This document shows, piece by piece, positions 34,198-42,397 of a DNA stretch of 59,060 nt (position 1 is its first letter; every line of letters begins with the position of its first letter). The DNA is from JBDNIO01 sp041688215 (GTDB lineage Bacteria; Pseudomonadota; Gammaproteobacteria; Nevskiales; Salinisphaeraceae), in NCBI GenBank assembly GCA_041688215.1, contig JBDNIO010000084.1, positions 1 to 59,060 of the forward strand. The letters run 5' to 3'. A model generated the notes under the pieces. That model did no database searches. It worked only from the letters and a program-made list of their open reading frames with translations, and was not told the DNA's origin. A program made the translations under genes and the position numbers.

Positions 34198-35408
34198 TCT
34201 GTCACCCTTTCCGGTACGGGCTTGGTCTTATCCAGCTTGCTGTAAAGCGGCATGAGCAGGAAGAACAGGAAGTAGGCAATGGTGCTGATACGCGCCGCGA
34301 TAGTGCGCCATTCGCCCGGCGGTTGTGTGCCCAGGTACCCCAGGGACACAAAGCTGACCGCGAAAATCGCTAGCGCGCCCTTGAATATCCAGCCCTTGTA
34401 ACGTACGGATTTCACCGCGCTACGATCCAGCCATGGCAACACGAACAGAATAAGCACAGCACTGCCCATGATGACAACGCCACCGAGTTTGTCGGGCACG
34501 GCGCGCAACATGGCGTAGAACGGGGTGAAGTACCACACCGGCACGATGTGCTCGGGCGTTACGATCTGGCTGGCCGGGGTAAAGTTGGGCGCTTCCAGGA
34601 AGTAGCCGCCGAAGGTCGGGGCAAAAAACACAATCGCGGCGAATAAAATCAGGAAGACCGCGGTGCCGAAGATGTCCTTCACCGTGTAATAGGGGTGGAA
34701 CGGGATACCATCTTTGGGAATGCCGTCCTCGCCCTTGACCTTCTTGATCTCAATACCATCGGGGTTGTTCGAACCCACATGGTGCAGCGCCATGATATGC
34801 GCCACCACCAGCCCCACCAGCACGAATGGCAGCGCCACCACGTGCAGCGCAAAGAAGCGGTTCAGCGTAGCGTCGGCAATGATGAAATCGCCCTTGATCC
34901 AGGTCGTCAGCGTCTCGCCGATGCCCGGAATGGCGCCAAACAGAGAAATAATCACCTGCGCGCCCCAGTAGGACATATTGCCCCACGGCAACACGTAGCC
35001 CAGGAAGGCCTCGGCCATTAACACCAGATAAATCAGGCAGCCGAATATCCACAACAGTTCGCGCGGCTGACGGTAAGACCCGTACAACAGCGCGCGGAAC
35101 ATATGCAGGTAAACAACAACAAAGAACAGCGACGCGCCGGTGGAATGCATATAGCGTATAAGCCAACCCCACTCCACATCGCGCATGATGTATTCAACCG
35201 AGCCGAAGGCTTCCGCCGCGGACGGCTTGAAGAACATCGCCAGCCAGATGCCGGTAAGCAACTGATTGACCAACACAAACAGCGATAGCGAACCGAAAAA
35301 ATACCAGAAATTGAAATTCTTGGGCGCGTAGTATTCCGCGATGTGCTCGTTCCACAGCTGGGTCGCCGGGAAACGCTCATCAATCCAGCCCATTAACTTG
35401 GAACCCAT
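34194..35408 (-). CDS. petB: Cytochrome b of the bc1 complex
   Basis: 404 residues, about eight membrane helices plus a C-terminal tail. Cytochrome b carries both b haems and the two quinone sites. The first haem-ligand region (IRYMHSTGASLFFVVVYLHMFRALLYG) and the second (LHVVALPFVLVGLVVAHI) are clear. The Qo-site motif reads PVWYF where many lineages have PEWY; I believe this variant is usual in beta- and gammaproteobacteria. The start codon touches the petA stop. Confidence 0.97.
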   Translation of the reverse strand: MGSKLMGWIDERFPATQLWNEHIAEYYAPKNFNFWYFFGSLSLFVLVNQLLTGIWLAMFFKPSAAEAFGSVEYIMRDVEWGWLIRYMHSTGASLFFVVVYLHMFRALLYGSYRQPRELLWIFGCLIYLVLMAEAFLGYVLPWGNMSYWGAQVIISLFGAIPGIGETLTTWIKGDFIIADATLNRFFALHVVALPFVLVGLVVAHIMALHHVGSNNPDGIEIKKVKGEDGIPKDGIPFHPYYTVKDIFGTAVFLILFAAIVFFAPTFGGYFLEAPNFTPASQIVTPEHIVPVWYFTPFYAMLRAVPDKLGGVVIMGSAVLILFVLPWLDRSAVKSVRYKGWIFKGALAIFAVSFVSLGYLGTQPPGEWRTIAARISTIAYFLFFLLMPLYSKLDKTKPVPERVTE

Positions 35409-36001
35409 CAGGCCTTCCCTCCGCTTTTAGGATCTACACCGATCTGGATCACATCATCACTAACATAGTGATGCGGCGGCACGGGCATATTCAACGGCGC
35501 AGGCACCCCTTTATATACGCGCCCGGCGATGTCGTACTTGGAACCATGACAGGGGCAGAAAAAGCCAGGGTAAGCCATGGTCTGTGGGCTCGGCTCGACT
35601 TCATAGGTCGGCACGCAACCCAGATGGGTACAAATACTGACCATTACCAGCACATCCGGCTTAATCGAACGCGCCTGATTCTGACAATACTCAGGCTGTT
35701 GCGGTTTCTCGGATTCCGGGTCCAGCAATTCACCGGAGACTGCATCCAGAGTAGCCAGCAATTCATCCGTGCGGCGCAATACCCACACCGGTTTGCCCCG
35801 CCACAGAACGGTAACTTTGGCACCCGGTGCGATTTCGGAAATATTGATTTCAACCGGCGCACCCGAGGCTTTCGCGCGCGCACTCGGTTGCCAGGATTTT
35901 ATAAAAGGTACCGCTACAAACGCCGCGCCGACTCCGCCGACCACTGCGGTGGCTGTAGTCAGAAACCGGCGCTTGCCAGCGTCGACCCCCTGTTCACTCA
36001 T
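35408..36001 (-). CDS. petA: Rieske iron–sulfur subunit of the bc1 complex
   Basis: 197 residues. A twin-arginine-like N-terminus (GKRRFLTTATAVVGGVGAAF) doubles as the membrane anchor. The 2Fe-2S ligands are in CTHLGC (124–129) and CPCH (149–152). The protein carries electrons from quinol to cytochrome c1. First gene of petABC, with a promoter-like element about 170 bases upstream. Confidence 0.98.
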   Translation of the reverse strand: MSEQGVDAGKRRFLTTATAVVGGVGAAFVAVPFIKSWQPSARAKASGAPVEINISEIAPGAKVTVLWRGKPVWVLRRTDELLATLDAVSGELLDPESEKPQQPEYCQNQARSIKPDVLVMVSICTHLGCVPTYEVEPSPQTMAYPGFFCPCHGSKYDIAGRVYKGVPAPLNMPVPPHHYVSDDVIQIGVDPKSGGKA

Positions 36002-36168
36002 GCGTCACGTCCTTTAACGAAAGACCTGGTAATGGCCGCCAAAATTATCAATTCTCCGGACAACTGGGGCCCGAATACACGACCGATGTAGCTAACTCGA
36101 TTTGATTCACCCAAAGGACAGGCCTTGATACCTACGCCTGCCCCGGCGCTGCTTTCGCGCGCGGCGGA

Positions 36169-36196
36169 ATTATAGCACAAGCGCCACATTTGGCAG
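36169..36196 (-). promoter_or_regulatory. Probable promoter of petABC
   Basis: On the minus strand CTGCCA (36191–36196), a 16-base spacer, then TATAAT (36169–36174) preceded by TGC, an extended −10. It lies in the 207-bp gap between hisC and petA. Confidence 0.6.
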
Positions 36197-36208
36197 CCCC
36201 GTATTGCC

Positions 36209-37279
36209 TCAAATCAGCCGGGGCATAGCGGCGATTAGCTGATCATTTTCCTGCGGCGCGCCAACGGTAATACGCAGGCAATCAGCCACTTGTGCGTGCG
36301 AGCCGTGCAGGTTTTTTACTAGTATGCCCGCGTCCCTCAACCCGGCATGTATATTCGTAGCCTGGCCTTGCGGCATGCGCAGCAGCAGAAAATTGGCCTG
36401 GCTTGGATAAACCTGTAACCCCGGCAAGGCTTGCAGCGCCGTTTGCAGGCTTGCTCTTTCGGCGCAAATATTCTCCGCCTGACGTAAAAATGCCGGGTAA
36501 TTTTCCAGCGCAAATTCAGCACTGGACTGCGTGAGACTATTAATGTTGTAGGGCAGGCGCACAGGCTCCAGCGCATCAATCCAGGCTGGGGCGCCCACCA
36601 GCAAACCCAGGCGCAATCCCGCCAGACCCAGCTTGGACAGCGTGCGCATGATCAGCAGGCTCTTAAACTCATCCAGAAGATGCAGGCAGTTGTTATCCGC
36701 AAACGGATAATAGGCTTCATCAATCACTACCAGGCCGGGCGCGGCGGCCACGATCTTGCGCAAGGCCGCTTCATCATATGCATTACCGGTCGGGTTATTC
36801 GGTTGCGCAATGATTACCAGCGCCGGTTGCCGCTCCTGTATCTGCGCCAGCGTCGCCTCCACGTCCAGTGAAAAATCCCGCGCCAGCGGCACACCAATGT
36901 ATTCAAGCCCCGCCACCCGGCTGATGAGCCTGAACATGGCAAACCCCGGCTCCGGGGTGAGCAGGCTCGCCCCCGGCCTGGCCAGTGCCAGCATTAACAG
37001 TTGCAGGATTTCATCCGAGCCATTGCCGAGCATGATTGCTGCGTGGTCCGGCAGGTCCATGGCTTTGCGCAATGCGTTCTTCAGCCCTTGTGCACCGGCG
37101 TCCGGGTAGCGGTTGAGCGCCACAGCCTGTAAACGCTCCAGCCAAGCCGGGCGCAATTCAGCCGGAAAAGTGTGCGGATTCTCCATCGCGTCGAGCTTGA
37201 TCAGACCGCGAGAATCGGGAACCTGGTAAGAATCGAGCGCCAGGATTTCCGGGCGCAGCCAGTCGGTAGGGGCGCTCAT
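36209..37279 (-). CDS. hisC: Histidinol-phosphate aminotransferase
   Basis: 356 residues from the ATG at 37279 (MSAPTDWLRPEIL). HisC transfers the amino group from glutamate to imidazole-acetol phosphate in histidine synthesis. The PLP-binding Lys lies in TLSKLGLAGLRLG, and QPNNPTGN and VIDEAYYPF are typical of fold-I aminotransferases. It follows hisG and hisD in the operon, but is separated from hisD by about 205 bases of repeat DNA. Confidence 0.96.
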   Translation of the reverse strand: MSAPTDWLRPEILALDSYQVPDSRGLIKLDAMENPHTFPAELRPAWLERLQAVALNRYPDAGAQGLKNALRKAMDLPDHAAIMLGNGSDEILQLLMLALARPGASLLTPEPGFAMFRLISRVAGLEYIGVPLARDFSLDVEATLAQIQERQPALVIIAQPNNPTGNAYDEAALRKIVAAAPGLVVIDEAYYPFADNNCLHLLDEFKSLLIMRTLSKLGLAGLRLGLLVGAPAWIDALEPVRLPYNINSLTQSSAEFALENYPAFLRQAENICAERASLQTALQALPGLQVYPSQANFLLLRMPQGQATNIHAGLRDAGILVKNLHGSHAQVADCLRITVGAPQENDQLIAAMPRLI

Positions 37280-37310
37280 CGCCCGCTCGTGTGGCGTGAG
37301 CGCGCCCACG

Positions 37311-37497
37311 TGAGGGGTGAGGGGTGAGGGGTGAGGCGGAAAGAACGCGTCGTAGCGGCTTCGAAGGTACCTGAATTACGTAGGTGGTTAGCACAATTTG
37401 TTCTGGCCTGAGCGCAACAACCCACCGCAAAACCAACCGCCTCACGCCTCACGCCTCACCCCTCTCGCCTCACGCACATCCGCCTTACCCCTCACGC
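37311..37497. repeat. Inverted arrays of a 7-bp repeat between hisD and hisC
   Basis: Four tandem 7-mers (TGAGGGG three times, then TGAGGCG) at 37311–37338 face an array of CTCACGC-type 7-mers at 37441–37475, with further units to 37497. Arms 37318–37339 and 37438–37459 pair at 20 of 22 positions, enclosing about 98 bases. The right array runs into the 3' end of hisD and encodes its last codons (KREG) and stop. A related fragment lies at 52953–53013. Confidence 0.8.
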
Positions 37498-38792
37498 TTA
37501 CCACGTAACTCAGCCGATAACGCGTGCGCTTCCAGCCCTTCACCGTGCGCCAAGGTGGCGGCAATCGGCGCCAGATACCGCGCACCGGCAGGGCTGGCGT
37601 GGATAACGCTAATACGTTTCTGGAAGTCGTAAACGCCCAAGGGCGAGGAGAAACGTGCGGTGCGCCCGGTGGGGAGTACGTGATTCGGTCCGGCGCAATA
37701 ATCCCCGAAAGCTTCGGGGCTGTTAGCGCCCAAAAAAACCGCGCCGGCGTGACGAATATCATCGAGCAGGATTTCCGGCCGGGTCACCGCCAGCTCCAGA
37801 TGCTCGGGCGCCATCTGGTTGGACAATTCCAGGGCTTCGTCGAGATCGCGTACTTTAATGAGCGCGCCGCAGGCCGCTAGAGAGGCCTTGATAATTTCTG
37901 CCCGCGCCTGATGCGGCAGCAGGCGATCAATGGCCGCGGCCACTGCGTCGATATAGTCCTGATCCGGACACATCAACAATGCGCGCGCTTCCTGATCGTG
38001 CTCGGCCTGGGCGCATAAATCCATCGCCGCCCATTCCGGGTCCGCGCTGCCATCGGCGATGATCAGCACTTCGGACGGCCCGGCGATGGATTCAATCCCG
38101 ACCTGGCCAAAAACCTGGCGCTTGGCGGCCGCCACATAGGCATTACCCGGCCCCACGATCTTGTCCACCATGGGCACGCTTTCGGTACCGTAGGCCAAAG
38201 CCGCCACGGCCTGCGCGCCGCCGATGGCAAACATCACATCAACCCCGGCCAGGCTGGCTGCGGCCAGTACCAGCGGACTTACCTCGCCGCCGGGTGCGGG
38301 TGAAGTCATCACGATTTCGCCCACACCGGCAACCTTTGCCGGAATAGCATTCATCAATACGGTAGACGGATACGCCGCCTTGCCGCCGGGCACATATATG
38401 CCGGCACGATCCAGCGGGCGCACGGCCTGGCCCAGCGTATTGCCGTGATCATCCTCAAACGACCAGGATTCGAGTTTCTGGCATTCGGCGTAATCCTGCA
38501 GGCGCCGGGCGGCCTGCTTGAGCGCATCGCGCTGCGCGGCGGGAATTTCCTTTAGCGCCGCCTGCATCCGGTCTTTACCGATGCGTACATCGCCCATGGA
38601 ATCGACGACGCGATTATCCAGTTCGCGTGTGTAATCCAGCACTGCGGCGTCGCCGCGTTCGCGCACCTGGGCGATAATTTCGGCAACCCGCGTGCGCACC
38701 TCGGTGTCCCGATTCACGTCGTAATCTATGAGTGCCGCGTACACTTGAGCAAAGTCGGGTTGCGCGCTGTCCAGCCGTTTGATATCAGCCAT
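37485..38792 (-). CDS. hisD: Histidinol dehydrogenase
   Basis: 435 residues from the ATG at 38792 (MADIKRLDSAQPDF), overlapping the hisG end by 8 bases. This zinc enzyme carries out the last two oxidations of histidine synthesis. The motifs KIVGPGNAYVAAAKR, GIESIAGPSEVL and SPEAFGDYCAGPNHVLPT are intact. The final four residues are encoded within a 7-bp repeat array. Confidence 0.97.
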   Translation of the reverse strand: MADIKRLDSAQPDFAQVYAALIDYDVNRDTEVRTRVAEIIAQVRERGDAAVLDYTRELDNRVVDSMGDVRIGKDRMQAALKEIPAAQRDALKQAARRLQDYAECQKLESWSFEDDHGNTLGQAVRPLDRAGIYVPGGKAAYPSTVLMNAIPAKVAGVGEIVMTSPAPGGEVSPLVLAAASLAGVDVMFAIGGAQAVAALAYGTESVPMVDKIVGPGNAYVAAAKRQVFGQVGIESIAGPSEVLIIADGSADPEWAAMDLCAQAEHDQEARALLMCPDQDYIDAVAAAIDRLLPHQARAEIIKASLAACGALIKVRDLDEALELSNQMAPEHLELAVTRPEILLDDIRHAGAVFLGANSPEAFGDYCAGPNHVLPTGRTARFSSPLGVYDFQKRISVIHASPAGARYLAPIAATLAHGEGLEAHALSAELRGKREG

Positions 38793-39444
38793 TTGTGGCT
38801 CCGGTGGCACGCGCAAATGCATCCAGCAGCGCTTTGATCTGCTCGTGCTTCATTTTCATCGCGGCCTTGTTCACCACCAGGCGCGAGCTGATTTGCTCGA
38901 TCGTTTCGAACGCGACCAGGCCGTTTGCAGCCAGGGTATTGCCGGTATCCACCAGATCCACAATAACGTCCGCCAAGCCGACTAAAGGTGCCAATTCCAT
39001 CGAACCATAGAGTTTAATGAGCTCGACTTGACGCCCCTGGCGCGCAAAATGCGCGCGCGTGGTTTCTATATATTTAGTGGCGACGCGCAGCGGGCGGCTG
39101 CTGTCGCCGTCCAGTGCGCCGGGCAGCCCGGCGACCATTAAACGGCAGCAGGCAATGCCCAGGTCCATGGGCTCGTACAGGTCCTGGCCGCCGTGTTCAA
39201 TTAACACGTCCTTGCCGGCAATGCCGACATCAGCAGCGCCGTAGGCGGTAAATGTAGGCACATCCGCGGCGCGGATCACCAGCAGACGCAGGCCCTCGCG
39301 GTTGGTGGTAAAAATCAGCTTGCGACTTGTTAGCGGGTCTTCTTCTGGCTCAATGCCGACCGATGCCAGCAATGGCAGGGTGTCTTCCAGAATCCGTCCC
39401 TTGGACAAGGCCAGGGTTAATCCCGTATTCATTTGCGCGCTCAT
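38785..39444 (-). CDS. hisG: ATP phosphoribosyltransferase, short form
   Basis: 219 residues, the short HisG type that lacks the C-terminal regulatory domain and needs HisZ for activity. It joins ATP and PRPP in the first step of histidine synthesis. LTLALSKGRILEDTLPLL and the PRPP-binding stretch DVIVDLVDTGNTLAANGL are typical. No hisZ is in the window. The start overlaps the murA stop (ATGA). Confidence 0.97.
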   Translation of the reverse strand: MSAQMNTGLTLALSKGRILEDTLPLLASVGIEPEEDPLTSRKLIFTTNREGLRLLVIRAADVPTFTAYGAADVGIAGKDVLIEHGGQDLYEPMDLGIACCRLMVAGLPGALDGDSSRPLRVATKYIETTRAHFARQGRQVELIKLYGSMELAPLVGLADVIVDLVDTGNTLAANGLVAFETIEQISSRLVVNKAAMKMKHEQIKALLDAFARATGATNG

Positions 39445-40730
39445 GCCGCCCCGCGCGCGCTTATCGGCGCCTTGTCGGAATGGCGCCGGATTTTGGCGCC
39501 AAGCTGCGACAATTTTTCTTCAATACATTCATAACCGCGGTCGATATGGTAAATGCGGCGCACATCGGTGGTGCCCTGGGCAGCGAGGCCGGCGATAACC
39601 AACGACGCGGACGCCCGCAGGTCGGTCGCCATCACCGGCGCACCGGTAAGCTTTTCGCGTCCGGTTACGATTACGGTGTGGCCTTCCTGGTGGATATCCG
39701 CGCCCATGCGGCACAATTCGGAAACGTGCATGAAGCGATTTTCGAATACCGTCTCCGTAATCGTGCCCACGCCCCCGGCCACGCTGTTGAGCGCAGTAAA
39801 TTGCGCCTGCATATCGGTAGGGAAACCCGGGTACGGCGAGGTACGCAGATTCACCGAGCGCGGCCGCCGGCCCTGCATATCCAGATCAATCCAGTCTTCG
39901 CCAAGGGTGATTTTAGCGCCAGCTTCTTCAAGTTTCAGGGTCACGGCTTCGATCAGGCTGGGGTCGGTATGGGTCACACGCACCTGGCCGCGCGTAAGCG
40001 CGCCCGCCACCAGAAAGGTGCCGGTTTCAATGCGATCGGGCAGCACGCGATGGTTGGCGCCGTGCAATCTCTTAACGCCTTCGATTTTAATCACCGAAGA
40101 CCCGGCGCCCTCGATTTTGGCGCCCATCGCGATCAAACACTTGGCCAGATCAACAATCTCCGGCTCGCGCGCGGCGTTTTCCAAAAGTGTTACGCCGTCC
40201 GCCAGTGTCGCAGCCATCATCAGGTTCTCGGTACCGGTGACGGTGACAGTATCCATGGCGATACGCGCGCCTTTCAAGCGCCCGCAACGCGCGCGGATAT
40301 AGCCGGATTCCACCTCGATTGCCGCGCCCATTGCTTTCAGGCCACGCAGATGAATATCCACCGGACGCGCGCCGATTGCGCAGCCGCCAGGCAGCGATAC
40401 TTCCGCTTCGCCGTGCTTGGCCAGCAGCGGGCCCAGCACCAGAATCGAGGCGCGCATGGTTTTCACCAAGTCATAAGGCGCCACGCAGGAGTTGGTCGTG
40501 CTGCCATCGGCCTCGACCACCATATGATCGCCGATGGTCACCGAAACGCCCATTTGTGCCAGCAGCGCATTGGTGGTGGTCACGTCTTCCAGGTGCGGCA
40601 CGTTTTCGATGATTAACGGCTCGTCCACCAGCAAGGATGCACACAAAATCGGCAGTGTGGCGTTTTTCGCGCCAGAAGCGTGGACTTGTCCGGACAGCGG
40701 CGGGCCGCCCTCGATTCGCAGCAGATCCAT
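39441..40730 (-). CDS. murA: UDP-N-acetylglucosamine 1-carboxyvinyltransferase MurA
   Basis: 429 residues. MurA makes the first committed peptidoglycan precursor, adding enolpyruvate to UDP-GlcNAc. The N-terminal GAKNATLPIL segment and the active-site loop with Cys117 (LPGGCAIG) are present; the Cys is the fosfomycin target. It follows ibaG and precedes hisG, as in many gammaproteobacteria. A long antisense frame over the gene is a codon-bias shadow. Confidence 0.99.
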   Translation of the reverse strand: MDLLRIEGGPPLSGQVHASGAKNATLPILCASLLVDEPLIIENVPHLEDVTTTNALLAQMGVSVTIGDHMVVEADGSTTNSCVAPYDLVKTMRASILVLGPLLAKHGEAEVSLPGGCAIGARPVDIHLRGLKAMGAAIEVESGYIRARCGRLKGARIAMDTVTVTGTENLMMAATLADGVTLLENAAREPEIVDLAKCLIAMGAKIEGAGSSVIKIEGVKRLHGANHRVLPDRIETGTFLVAGALTRGQVRVTHTDPSLIEAVTLKLEEAGAKITLGEDWIDLDMQGRRPRSVNLRTSPYPGFPTDMQAQFTALNSVAGGVGTITETVFENRFMHVSELCRMGADIHQEGHTVIVTGREKLTGAPVMATDLRASASLVIAGLAAQGTTDVRRIYHIDRGYECIEEKLSQLGAKIRRHSDKAPISARGAA

Positions 40731-40966
40731 CAGTCTTGTACTTGTTCGGGCGTTAGCGTGCGCAGCGACAGGGCGTGGATATCGCCGCCCATTTTCTCGC
40801 CGAGCGCCGCGTAGACCAGACGGTGCTGCTCAACCACGCCCTTGCCGGCAAAACTGGGGGAAACCACCCGCGCGGCAAAGTGCTGGCCGTCGTCGCCCGC
40901 GACTTCCACCTGCGCGTCCGGCAGACCGGTTTCGATAAGTTGTTTAATCTCTTGCGCCGTAAACAT
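40730..40966 (-). CDS. ibaG: BolA-family protein IbaG
   Basis: 78 residues from the ATG at 40966 (MFTAQEIKQL); an upstream start would add 20 unrelated residues. The BolA core is clear: VEVAGDDGQHFAARVVSPSF then GVVEQHRLVYAALG with the conserved His. These proteins bind monothiol glutaredoxins and help carry Fe-S clusters. The stop overlaps the murA start by one base. Confidence 0.94.
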   Translation of the reverse strand: MFTAQEIKQLIETGLPDAQVEVAGDDGQHFAARVVSPSFAGKGVVEQHRLVYAALGEKMGGDIHALSLRTLTPEQVQD

Positions 40967-41432
40967 GTTCTGAATGCCTTGAAATGACCAAAAAGTGGCG
41001 TGAAATGCTACCACGGCGAGCGCCAAGGGCGTATAGGAAACCTGAAATATCGTGTGTTCCCGTTAAAGATTAACCACAAAGGACACGAAGGACGCAAAGG
41101 TAAAAGAAGGAATTTTTTATAAAGAACTGACTGTCAGGCTGAATCAGGTCCTGGCGATGTCGTGCTACATATCATTTAAATTTCAGCTTTTCAAAAACCA
41201 CAGAGGCGCGCACAGGCGCACTGAGGTCTTGTTCGTCTTAAAGCCTTTCCTCTGTGTGCCTCTGCGCGCCTCCGTGTTCATAATCAAATGTTGGTTTAAA
41301 GCTAATAATCAGGAGCACACCCAGGAGTGACTGAGTCATCGTTAGAGCCACTTACTAAAGAAACTACGCGTCCTCTGCGTCTTCACTTTGCGCACTTTGC
41401 GTTAAGTTTTTTGATCCTCAATTCACGTCCGC
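40967..41432. other. 466-bp repeat-filled gap between ibaG and the ABC exporter
   Basis: No gene here. It contains nested inverted arms of the ACCACAAAG/ACCACAGAGG repeat family (see next entry). In E. coli and Pseudomonas this is the location of mlaFEDCB. Confidence 0.7.
41070..41407. repeat. Nested 'ACCACAAAG / ACCACAGAGG' palindromic repeats
   Basis: The outer arms are TAACCACAAAGGACACGAAG at 41071 and its partner (rich in CTCTGCGTC and ACTTTGCG) at about 41367–41407. Inside are a second left arm at about 41198 (AAACCACAGAGGCGCGCACA) and its inverse at about 41250–41278. Each arm has a 7–9-base period of the type CACAGAGG. There are no coding features. Confidence 0.65.
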
Positions 41433-42194
41433 TCACGTGCGTATTTTATAGCCACTGCGCAGCATCAGCACGCATACTGTAGATACCGCCACGAAGAAGC
41501 TGGCCACCACCGCCAGAGACAATAACGGTGATGCATCGCCCACACCGAAAAAGCCCTGACGAAAGCCGTCAATCATGTAAAAGAACGGGTTGTAGTGCGA
41601 TGCGCCGCGCCAGAAATCCGGTAGGGAATGTATGGAATAAAACACGCCGGACAAAAACGAAAGCGGCATGATAAAGAAATTCTGAAACGCGGCCAGATGC
41701 TCGAACTTGTCCGCCACAATGCCGGCAATCATGCCCAGAACCGCAGAGGTACCGCCGGAAAATATCAGCATGGCCAGCACCAGCAACGGATGGGTTAGCG
41801 GTACCCGAACGAAGAATTGCGCCACCAGAAATAACGCGACTGCCACCAGTGATGCGCGCAACAGTGCCGCGCCGATATAGGCCAGATATATTTCCAGCGC
41901 CGACAGCGGCGTCATCAGCAAAAACACCAGGTTGCCCATCACCTTGGACTGCGTCAGCGACGACGAGGTATTGGCAAAGGCGTTCTGGATGATACTCATC
42001 ATGATCAGCCCCGGGATCAGAAACGCGGTGTAACTAACGCCGTCATAAACCTGCACGCGGTCTTCGAGAACTTGCCGAAATACCAGCAGATACAGCAGCG
42101 CGGTGATTATCGGCGCGCCCACGGTTTGCCCGAGCACACTGCGAAAACGCCGCACTTCCTTTTTGAACAGGGTGTAACAACCAAACCAGTTCAT
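41433..42194 (-). CDS. yadH: ABC-2 type exporter, permease (YadH-like)
   Basis: 253 residues with six predicted membrane helices and the ABC-2 signature region (LSGVFYSIHSLPDFWRGASHYNPFFYMIDGFRQGFFG). YadH-type permeases pair with an ATPase of the YadG type; the substrate is not known. The partner ATPase lies upstream on the same strand, separated by about 200 bases of repeat DNA rather than overlapping as usual. The pair occupies the position where mla genes are normally found. Confidence 0.9.
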   Translation of the reverse strand: MNWFGCYTLFKKEVRRFRSVLGQTVGAPIITALLYLLVFRQVLEDRVQVYDGVSYTAFLIPGLIMMSIIQNAFANTSSSLTQSKVMGNLVFLLMTPLSALEIYLAYIGAALLRASLVAVALFLVAQFFVRVPLTHPLLVLAMLIFSGGTSAVLGMIAGIVADKFEHLAAFQNFFIMPLSFLSGVFYSIHSLPDFWRGASHYNPFFYMIDGFRQGFFGVGDASPLLSLAVVASFFVAVSTVCVLMLRSGYKIRT

Positions 42195-42234
42195 TTGTAA
42201 CCCTTGCGCCTGACGCTACTGAGGTAAGAAAGAC

Positions 42235-42376
42235 TAACCACAGAGGAACAGAGAAACAGAGGACGTGGAACATATGCGCAAGCCACCCAGTCCACGAAGC
42301 AAACACAGGAAACATTATTTTGTTTCAATGCCTTAACCATTCTTCTCTCTGTTCCTCTGTTTCTCCGTGGTTAAAA
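42235..42376. repeat. 'ACCACAGAGG' palindrome between the two ABC exporter genes
   Basis: The left arm CTAACCACAGAGGAACAGAG (from 42235) and right arm CTGTTTCTCCGTGGTTA (to about 42376) are near-perfect inverse copies, with about 80 bases between. The arms carry the same short period as 41070–41407. The insertion splits what is normally one operon. Confidence 0.7.
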
Positions 42377-42397
42377 ATTTTGGGCTCATTCCAGCCT

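Noticed and set aside
37311..37497. Possible CRISPR array
   Set aside because: The units are 7 bp and contiguous, with no spacers, and no cas genes are near.
39327..40616. A 429-codon plus-strand frame over murA
   Set aside because: It is antisense to an intact, well-conserved murA. The product is rich in His, Arg and Gln with no family pattern, as expected from codon bias of the other strand.
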